Assembly (NCBI GenBank): GCA_963698395.1
Contig: CAVOQQ010000006.1
Coordinates: 1-64,000, forward strand
Length of the DNA: 64,000 nt
Source: JBBQUN01 sp963698395
GTDB lineage: Bacteria; Actinomycetota; Acidimicrobiia; Acidimicrobiales; SZUA-35
Direction: 5' to 3'
Under the pieces are notes generated by a model, which saw nothing but the letters and a program-made list of their open reading frames with translations, was not told the DNA's origin and ran no database searches. Numbering within the stretch: position 1 is the stretch's first letter; every line of letters starts with the position of its first letter. Positions 63,510 through 64,000 of this stretch are shown here, piece after piece. The position numbers and the translations under genes are program-made.

Positions 63510-63641
63510 TCCCGACGAGAGACCGCCCGCGTTGAGGTCGAGACCGCTGACGTCAGCGTGGCCTCTGTTGGTGTCGACGCGAGAGAGCTGCACCGTCGGC
63601 TCCGGGAATTCGATCACCCGAGGTCGCTTTTCGGTGGTGCC

Positions 63642-64000
63642 TCACTGGTCGACGAGCGCGTTGTCGGCCTCGATGGCTGCCGCTGCTTGCCGGTCGCTCC
63701 GGTCATCATCGAGTTCGTAGGTCACCGAGTGCAGCGTCCCGGTGAAACCAAACGGGGCGGCGTAGCTCGGGCTCACGGTGGACCCGAGATCGCGTCCGAC
63801 GTCGAGGCCGTAGAGGGATTGGCGCCAGGGGAGCGTGCGGAGTACGTCTCCGGCGATCTCGGATCCGTCGAGCTCCAATGCAAGACGACCCTCGTGTTCG
63901 GCTGTCTTGGTGAAGGATGCGACGAGGTCGATCGCTCCGGCCGGCAGTGGCTCGGCGGACTCGACCTCCGTCACCGAGCCGATGAAGTTGTAGGCGAACA
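63642..64000 (-). CDS. Sulfatase, C-terminal part (runs off the window)
   Basis: The last 119 or so residues of an arylsulfatase-type protein: YNFIGSVTEVESAEPLPAGA, IDLVASFTKTAEHEGRLALE, EIAGDVLRTLPWRQSLYGLD and TVSPSYAAPFGFTGTLHSVT. This C-terminal layout is typical of large bacterial arylsulfatases, whose catalytic formylglycine domain would be upstream, beyond 64000. The stop is at 63642-63644. Confidence 0.65.
   Translation of the reverse strand, partial: FAYNFIGSVTEVESAEPLPAGAIDLVASFTKTAEHEGRLALELDGSEIAGDVLRTLPWRQSLYGLDVGRDLGSTVSPSYAAPFGFTGTLHSVTYELDDDRSDRQAAAAIEADNALVDQ

Noticed and set aside
63545..63558. Perfect palindrome CGCTGACGTCAGCG and a similar CTGACGTCAG at 60815-60824
   Set aside because: Short palindromes of this size occur by chance in 64 kb of GC-rich DNA. 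Neither is clearly placed in a promoter.

Overview
The window is high-GC actinobacterial-type DNA. Two coenzyme-F420-type luciferase-like monooxygenases, repeated TANNNT leaderless-promoter layouts, short Gram-positive-style lipoproteins, a dense set of acyl-CoA and amidohydrolase catabolic genes and HxlR/TetR regulators all suggest an Acidimicrobiia-like (Ilumatobacter-type) organism. That placement is inference, because no rRNA or marker gene is present. Intact operons alternate with a large amount of gene debris: IS3/IS481/IS110 remnants, truncated enzymes, chimeric fragments and dispersed repeats.

Layout. 1-9.6 kb holds an alpha/beta hydrolase, a SnoaL-like gene, a TetR-transketolase(N)-transketolase(C) operon on the minus strand and, divergently, a dipeptide/oligopeptide ABC transporter operon. 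All are recognisable but broken by many small indels. 9.66-10.9 kb is an intact class-III aminotransferase. 11-13.3 kb has a lipoprotein, a broken membrane protein and a DUF433/DUF5615 toxin-antitoxin pair. At 13.66 and again at 37.75 kb lies a ~240-bp element: 22-bp palindromes at both ends, six CGGAC iterons, a tRNA-Gly(GCC)-like 3' half and a terminator hairpin. Its conserved right-hand tail recurs a third time near 35.7 kb.

Between the two copies (14.6-31.3 kb) sits an intact catabolic island. It contains OsmC, a methyltransferase, a D-aminoacylase-like amidohydrolase, a minus-strand unit (F420 monooxygenase, amidohydrolase, non-canonical thiolase, DUF35 protein), a TetR gene, and a divergent plus-strand unit (P450, F420 monooxygenase, amidohydrolase, enoyl-CoA hydratase, acyl-CoA dehydrogenase, acyl-CoA ligase). 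Together these could hydroxylate, cleave and beta-oxidise a cyclic or side-chain-bearing substrate. It is followed by a phosphotransferase broken by a perfect 16-bp duplication, then an AhpD-family gene whose in-frame TGA sits exactly at the second cysteine of CxxC and is followed by a hairpin with bacterial SECIS geometry, which makes it a strong selenoprotein candidate.

33-38 kb is a remnant and toxin-antitoxin zone (IS110 relic, MazEF, MntA-HepT, repeat copies). 38.6-49.1 kb holds stand-alone genes (DUF1772, CYTH-CHAD, hydrolase, PH-SHOCT, SDR, HxlR with a divergent DHA2 exporter) and a 136-bp duplicated HxlR tail that truncates a PPOX gene. 49.5-55 kb contains a frameshifted acyl-CoA dehydrogenase, a lipoprotein, an ABC ATPase lacking its Walker A region and a frameshifted acyl-CoA ligase. 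55.3-60.7 kb is a surface-glycan-like group: DegT aminotransferase, FAD/NAD(P)-binding protein, flippase and glycosyltransferase. It is followed by a glycosyltransferase/ThDP-enzyme chimera, an intact feruloyl-CoA-synthetase-like ligase and the 3' end of a sulfatase.

Caution: frameshifts are unevenly distributed (very dense before 9.6 kb, absent from 14.6-31.3 kb), so both real pseudogenisation and local sequencing error must be considered for the broken genes.
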